Source of the DNA: Planctomycetota bacterium
GTDB lineage: Bacteria; Planctomycetota; Phycisphaerae; Sedimentisphaerales; Anaerobacaceae
NCBI GenBank assembly: GCA_022567055.1
Contig: JADFHU010000120.1
Coordinates: 1-10,828, forward strand
Length of the DNA stretch: 10,828 bases
Direction of reading: 5' to 3'
The position numbers and the translations under genes were made by a program. How positions within the stretch are numbered: position 1 is the first letter of the stretch; the number at the start of each line of letters is the position of its first letter. Below are positions 7,462-10,828 of the stretch, in pieces. Below the pieces are notes generated by a model. It was given only the letters and a program-made list of their open reading frames with translations. It was not told the origin of the DNA and did no database searches.

Positions 7462-8808
7462 ATGAATTCGATGCATCGAAAAACCCTCTCAAGCATGCCG
7501 TCCCAACAAGCCACCTTGACCGTCGCCTGCCTCCTCTCTGCTCTTTTCGCCCAAACGGGTCTGGGAGAAGATCTGTTCACAGAGAAGATCATGCCCATCA
7601 TGAAGGCGTCCTGTATTGAATGTCACGGCCCCGACAAGCAGAAGTCCAAACTGCGACTCGATTCGGCCAAATGGTTCAAGGAGGGCAGTGGGGGGACGCC
7701 CATCATCGAACCGGGTAACCCGGACGACAGCGAGCTTTTCTACCGAATCGATCTGCCGGCGGATGATCCCGATGTCATGCCAGCCGAGGGAGACCCGCTC
7801 TCCAAGGAGCAGATCGAGCTGATTCGCAAGTGGATTGAACAGGGCGCCCCCTTCGGCGATGCGGCGCTTGCCGCGACGCCGGAAAAGGAAGCGGAGGCCG
7901 ACAGCTCGGCCCCGCCCAATCTCTTGGAGGAATTGGCCAAGAGCGTCCCACCTGGCCCGGAAGCCGCCATCGCGGCACTGGATGGCCTGGTCATGCAGAT
8001 CGCACAGGACAACCCCCTGGTGCGAGTGGACTTTCAGTTCTATGAAGGAGAGGTCGACGAGGAGGTATGGAACCATCTGGCGGAGCTGACCGAGCAGATC
8101 ACCTGGGTCAACCTCAAGGGCCGCTCTCTTGAGGACGACGACCTGAGGCACCTGGCCACCCTTCCCCATATCACGCGCCTGCATCTGGAAAACACGCCGG
8201 TGGGTGATGCCGGATTGGTCCACCTATCAAACCTCCAATACCTGGAGTATCTCAATCTCTATGGCACCCAGGTCACGGACGCCGGCCTGGACCACCTGAC
8301 GGGACTCACGAACCTCAAGAATCTCTATCTGTGGCAGAGCGCCGTCACCCCGGAGGGGGCGGCAAAACTGAAGGCCGCCCTGCCAAACCTCTACATCAAC
8401 CTGGGGGCGGAGCTTCACCAAGAGGAAGAAGAGGCGGGACCGCTGAGCCTGGCGAGCTTCTTCGACGAGGAGAGTTGCTGCGGCAAGGCCCACAAGGAGG
8501 AGAAGGCCTGCGAACACCCCTGCTGTCAGGCCGCCGCCAAAGAGGGACAGGTCTGCCTCAAGTGCAATCCCGGTGCGGAAAAGGTCCTGCTCAGCGCGGC
8601 ACGCCAGGCCCTGGCCGCCCTGCCCGCCCCGGAGAAACGACTCGACGTGCTCTCACTCCTCTTTGACGACGGGAGCTGCTGTTCCAAGGCACACCAGAAA
8701 GGCGAAAAGTGTGACCACCTCTGTTGTGCGCAGGCTCGGCTGCTGGGAACGGTCTGCTCGAAATGCAATTCAGGCGCCGAGAAGAGACTCAGTGAGCTCA
8801 AGGATTAG
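7462..8808 (+). CDS. Exported PSCyt1 cytochrome-LRR protein with duplicated Cys-rich C-terminal module
   Basis: A 448-residue protein in four parts. Residues 1-35 are a signal peptide (hydrophobic VACLLSALFA). Residues 38-132 are a planctomycete-type cytochrome c domain (PSCyt1), with haem motif CIECH (51-55), KLRLDS and a likely methionine ligand in DVMP (106). Residues 200-313 are leucine-rich repeats (LTRL/LEYLNLYGTQVTDAGL-like units). Residues 330-441 are two copies of a module CC-x3-H-x5-C-x-H-x-CC-x9-C-x2-C, exactly 67 residues apart (Cys339 and Cys406, His344 and His411, Cys368 and Cys435). The modules look like metal-binding or disulfide-rich units, and I cannot name the family. The protein is probably periplasmic and redox-active. 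A second ATG at 7471 has AGGA 8 bases upstream and may be the true start. The stop codon overlaps a DUF1501 remnant, so the present C-terminus may not be the original one. Confidence 0.85.
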   Translation: MNSMHRKTLSSMPSQQATLTVACLLSALFAQTGLGEDLFTEKIMPIMKASCIECHGPDKQKSKLRLDSAKWFKEGSGGTPIIEPGNPDDSELFYRIDLPADDPDVMPAEGDPLSKEQIELIRKWIEQGAPFGDAALAATPEKEAEADSSAPPNLLEELAKSVPPGPEAAIAALDGLVMQIAQDNPLVRVDFQFYEGEVDEEVWNHLAELTEQITWVNLKGRSLEDDDLRHLATLPHITRLHLENTPVGDAGLVHLSNLQYLEYLNLYGTQVTDAGLDHLTGLTNLKNLYLWQSAVTPEGAAKLKAALPNLYINLGAELHQEEEEAGPLSLASFFDEESCCGKAHKEEKACEHPCCQAAAKEGQVCLKCNPGAEKVLLSAARQALAALPAPEKRLDVLSLLFDDGSCCSKAHQKGEKCDHLCCAQARLLGTVCSKCNSGAEKRLSELKD

Positions 8809-9055
8809 GGACGATCATCGCGAGTGCTTCACCCTGTGGATGGCCGGCGGCGGCGTCAAGGCCAGCTACACCCATGGCCTAACCGACGCTCTCGGCTACC
8901 ACGGCGTGCAGGATCGCGTGCACATTCACGATCTACAGGCCACCATTTTAGCACTACTGGGCTGTGACCACCAATGGCTCACCTACGCCTTTCAGGGGCG
9001 AGACTTCCGACTCACCGACGTCCACGGAGAGGTCGTGCACGAAATCCCCGCCTGA
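8807..9055 (+). pseudogene. DUF1501 family protein, C-terminal remnant
   Basis: In one frame this reads RDDHRECFTLWMAGGGVK, then a middle stretch with VHIHDLQATILALLG, and ends with FQGRDFRLTDVHGEVVHEI before a stop. As I know the family, this is the last 80 or so residues of planctomycete-type DUF1501 proteins, which are exported, sulfatase-fold-like and about 450 residues long. They are usually encoded next to PSCyt1 (DUF1549/DUF1553) genes. The preceding 370 or so residues are missing. Upstream, the same frame is only the shadow of the cytochrome gene, and homology begins at the AGG that overlaps the TAG stop of that gene. No start codon or Shine-Dalgarno sequence fits, so it is most likely a deletion remnant and not expressed. 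Confidence 0.8.
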
Positions 9056-9135
9056 ACCTCCATGCCGAAGGAGAGTAGTACAGGTCATGGGCAAATACTC
9101 AATCCGACCTCGAACCCACCACTAAGGAGACCTCC

Positions 9136-10353
9136 ATGAGCACCAATCGTCCCACCCTGACCGTCCTGATGTTGTCCCTGCTACTCGTCCCAGTGGCCAG
9201 TGCAAGTCACCCAGAGACCCCTCATGACAGGGTCTATGCGATCCCGGGCGCCCTTGATTTCGCAATGCAGACACTGGAAGGAAAGGACGTCCACCTGTCC
9301 GACTATTTCGGCAAGGTCATGCTGGCGGTCAATGTCGCCAGTAAATGTGGGTATACCCCCCAATACAAGGATCTGCAGGCCCTCCACGAGAAGTATCAAG
9401 GGCGGGGGCTGGCGATCGTCGGATTTCCCGCCAACGACTTTGGCCGGCAAGAACCCGGCACCCACGCCGAGATCCGCCAGTTCTGCACGGCAAATTACGG
9501 CGTCAGCTTCGACATGATGTCAAAGATTCAGGTCAAGGGGTCCGGCAAGCACCCCTTTTACGAGTACCTGACCTCGGAGAAGAGCAACCCCGATCATGGC
9601 GGCCAGGTCAAGTGGAACTTCGAAAAGTTCCTGATCGGCCGTGACGGCCAAGTGGTCGGTCATTACCGATCCCGAGTCAAGCCCCTCGCCGACGAACTGG
9701 TCTCGTCCATTGAATCGGAGTTGGATAGACCCGCCCTTCCTCTGGGCCTCAAACGCTACCTGGGCCGAACGATCGCGGACACCATGCACTACGCCGGCGC
9801 CCCCTGGCTCCTGCGAGGGGAGCGAGAGCAAGAAGAATCCACGGCCAAGATGATCAGGGCGCTCGGTCTCAAGCCGGGACAGAGCGTCAGCGACGTGGGC
9901 GCCGGCAACGGCTACCACAGCCTGATGATGGCGACTGAAGTAGAATCCCACGGCCGCGTCTTGGCGGTCGATGTCCAGCCGGAAATGCTGGACATGCTCA
10001 AGGAGCGGGCCGCAGAGGCCGGCATCCACAATGTCACCACCCTGCTCGGCCAACCCCACGATCCCCTGCTCCCCGTCGGCACACTCGATCTGGTCCTGCT
10101 GGCAGATGTCTATCACGAATTCAGCCACCCGGTGCACATGCTCGGCGCCATCCGCAAGAGCCTCAAGCCCGGCGGGCAGGTGGTTCTACTGGAGTTCCGC
10201 GCCGAGGACGACACTGTCCCCATCAAACCGCTACACAAGATGTCCCGCAAGCAGATCCAAGCGGAGCTGTCGGCCAACGGCTTTAAGCTGACCAAGTCCT
10301 ACGATGAACTGCCCTGGCAGCACATGATGTTTTATGGGGTTGAGTCGGAATAG
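9136..10353 (+). CDS. Exported fusion: glutathione-peroxidase-like domain plus SAM methyltransferase-like domain
   Basis: A 405-residue protein. Residues 1-24 are a signal peptide ending near ASA. Residues 38-196 are a GPx domain: peroxidatic Cys71 in NVASKCGYTPQY, FPANDFGRQEPG (97-108), Cys117 in the place of the resolving cysteine of thioredoxin-dependent GPx, and WNF (160-162). The usual catalytic Gln (FPCNQF) is Asp101 here, a variant I also recall from planctomycete relatives. Residues 209-401 are a class I methyltransferase domain: GRTIADTMHYAGAPWLLR, motif I SDVGAGNGY (252-260), motif II VLAVDVQ (275-281), DVYHEFSHP (324-332) and a C-terminal LPWQHMMFYG. Each half resembles separate proteins in planctomycetes. 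The fusion is exported, although SAM is normally cytoplasmic, so the second half may bind another ligand. AAGGAG lies 6 bases before the ATG. Confidence 0.9.
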   Translation: MSTNRPTLTVLMLSLLLVPVASASHPETPHDRVYAIPGALDFAMQTLEGKDVHLSDYFGKVMLAVNVASKCGYTPQYKDLQALHEKYQGRGLAIVGFPANDFGRQEPGTHAEIRQFCTANYGVSFDMMSKIQVKGSGKHPFYEYLTSEKSNPDHGGQVKWNFEKFLIGRDGQVVGHYRSRVKPLADELVSSIESELDRPALPLGLKRYLGRTIADTMHYAGAPWLLRGEREQEESTAKMIRALGLKPGQSVSDVGAGNGYHSLMMATEVESHGRVLAVDVQPEMLDMLKERAAEAGIHNVTTLLGQPHDPLLPVGTLDLVLLADVYHEFSHPVHMLGAIRKSLKPGGQVVLLEFRAEDDTVPIKPLHKMSRKQIQAELSANGFKLTKSYDELPWQHMMFYGVESE

Positions 10354-10371
10354 TGGTGGGGAAAGAATTCG

Positions 10372-10534
10372 GAAAAAGGGCTGTTTTGTAGCTTCGCGTC
10401 TTGTGGGGCCAAGACAACGCTTAACCCTGATCCTTACGAATCAACGTCCACGACTCGAAGGCTGCGGTGGGTCGCTACCCCTTCCCAACAGAGGATTTTC
10501 ACCTCCAACGATCGGCCGGCTTAGCCCGGCGCAC
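10372..10534 (-). mobile_element. Probable 5' fragment of a group II intron (domain I)
   Basis: On the minus strand the segment opens with GTGCGCC at 10534, close to the 5' consensus GTGYG of group II introns. It continues with short hairpins in the style of bacterial domain I: GCCGG-CCGGC, GAGG-TGAAAAT-CCTC and GGGT-AGCG-ACCC. GGTGAAAATCC and GGTAGCGACCC are strings I associate with these introns. It interrupts a response regulator frame just where that family should continue. GACCCA inside the fragment (minus of 10468-10473) can pair with TGGGTC in the exon (minus of 10540-10545), possibly as an EBS-IBS contact. Only about 160 bases remain, with no reverse transcriptase and no domain V seen before the neighbouring gene ends, so it is truncated. 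The lower boundary is a guess. Confidence 0.5.
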
Positions 10535-10733
10535 TGAGTGACCCATATAAGTCTCGACAAGAAAAAGGGCCGCTCGAAGCCAGATCGAGTTTTCCGACAC
10601 AGCCTAATACTTTCTCGCCGTCTTCAGCACGAATGATTTCATTACGGACGTTCAAAGTCCGAAGTGCCCGTGCCAGAATCATGGCATCTAGGTCATCATC
10701 CTCTAAGAGCAAGATGGGCTTCAACGTCTGCAT
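10521..10733 (-). pseudogene. Response regulator receiver domain (Rcp1-like), truncated by the intron fragment
   Basis: From the ATG at 10733 the frame reads MQTLKPILLLEDDDLDAMIL, then RTLNVRNEIIRAEDGEKVL and GPFSCRDLYGSL. This follows Rcp1-type receivers (ILLVEDD, LN..NEV..A.DGEEAL, GPFADRD.YPLP), with the acidic pocket at Glu11-Asp13. The expected next part, LILLDLxxP with the phosphorylated Asp, is absent, and the frame stops at residue 70 after three residues that come from the presumed intron. A full receiver has about 140 residues. It overlaps the tail of a histidine kinase gene by 38 bp, so the two belonged to one two-component operon. Unless the intron still splices with a missing 3' half, the product cannot be phosphorylated. 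Confidence 0.7.
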
Positions 10734-10828
10734 TTTCTTCTCCTGGACAATTGTCAGCAATAGTAAACCAGAATGTAGTCCCTCTGCCTATTTCTGATTC
10801 GACTCCGACCTGGTCATCATATTGACTG
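10696..10828 (-). CDS. Sensor histidine kinase, C-terminal end (partial)
   Basis: The frame reaching the window edge reads QVGVESEIGRGTTFWFTI, the G2-box ending of HATPase_c domains in sensor kinases, followed by 20 variable residues and a stop at 10696. The rest of the gene lies beyond the window. It is followed, with 38 bp overlap, by the Rcp1-like response regulator, a normal kinase-regulator order. Just upstream of QVG the frame reads YDD where MGG is expected. The other frame reads VNMM at that spot, so a 4-bp deletion may have shifted the frame here. The edge is too close to be sure. Confidence 0.65.
   Translation of the reverse strand, partial: SQYDDQVGVESEIGRGTTFWFTIADNCPGEENADVEAHLALRG
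10740..10744 (-). promoter_or_regulatory. Shine-Dalgarno AGGAG that decides the response regulator start
   Basis: AGGAG on the minus strand lies 6 bases before the ATG at 10733. It favours this start over an upstream ATG at 10760, whose extra nine residues do not belong to the receiver fold. Confidence 0.6.

Noticed and set aside
8573..8806. Upstream part of the open frame that contains the DUF1501 tail
   Set aside because: This stretch is only the +1 shadow of the Cys-rich protein. Homology to DUF1501 starts at 8807.
10334..10537. 67-codon plus-strand frame after the fusion gene
   Set aside because: It is antisense to the presumed intron fragment and has no protein features.

Overview
The window suggests a bacterium of the Planctomycetota/Verrucomicrobiota type, with a GC-rich genome (judged by eye). 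The main clues are an exported protein with a planctomycete-type cytochrome c domain (PSCyt1), a remnant of a DUF1501 gene (the usual neighbour of PSCyt1 genes in those phyla), and a methyltransferase domain of a kind I associate with the same groups. This placement is an inference from gene content. No rRNA or other marker gene is present.

Left part (1-2414). A minus-strand pair encodes a YhaO/SbcD-type metallophosphoesterase and, by an ATGA overlap, the first residues of its YhaN-like ATPase partner. That ATPase frame holds an in-frame stop at an 11-T run close to the window edge. Divergent from it, across a 270-bp gap with no convincing gene, is a TrmH/SpoU-family RNA methyltransferase.

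Middle (2409-6306). Four minus-strand genes in the order ATPase, permease, ATPase, permease form one tightly packed ABC-2 operon, with a 1-nt gap and two ATGA overlaps. The last permease carries a BamE/SmpA-like domain between its first two membrane helices. The operon is bounded by two intergenic tandem-repeat elements. One has 7-bp units (2409-2509) and one has 8-bp units (6453-6532). Each has a shorter inverted copy of its own unit, so each can fold on itself. Beyond the second lies tag, for 3-methyladenine DNA glycosylase I.

Right part (7462-10828). A plus-strand gene encodes an exported PSCyt1-leucine-rich-repeat protein that ends in two copies of a seven-cysteine module with an exact 67-residue period. 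Its stop codon overlaps the start of a truncated DUF1501 tail. Next is an exported fusion of a glutathione-peroxidase-like domain and a SAM-methyltransferase-like domain. At the right edge, on the minus strand, lies a two-component pair: the tail of a histidine kinase and an Rcp1-like response regulator. The regulator stops abruptly at what looks like the 5' end of a truncated group II intron.

The working themes are DNA repair (YhaO/YhaN, Tag), RNA modification, membrane export, and extracytoplasmic redox chemistry. Up to four genes look broken (YhaN-like, DUF1501, response regulator, possibly the kinase). This points to active rearrangement, or for the two edge cases to sequence errors. No complete defence system, CRISPR array, tRNA or rRNA was seen.
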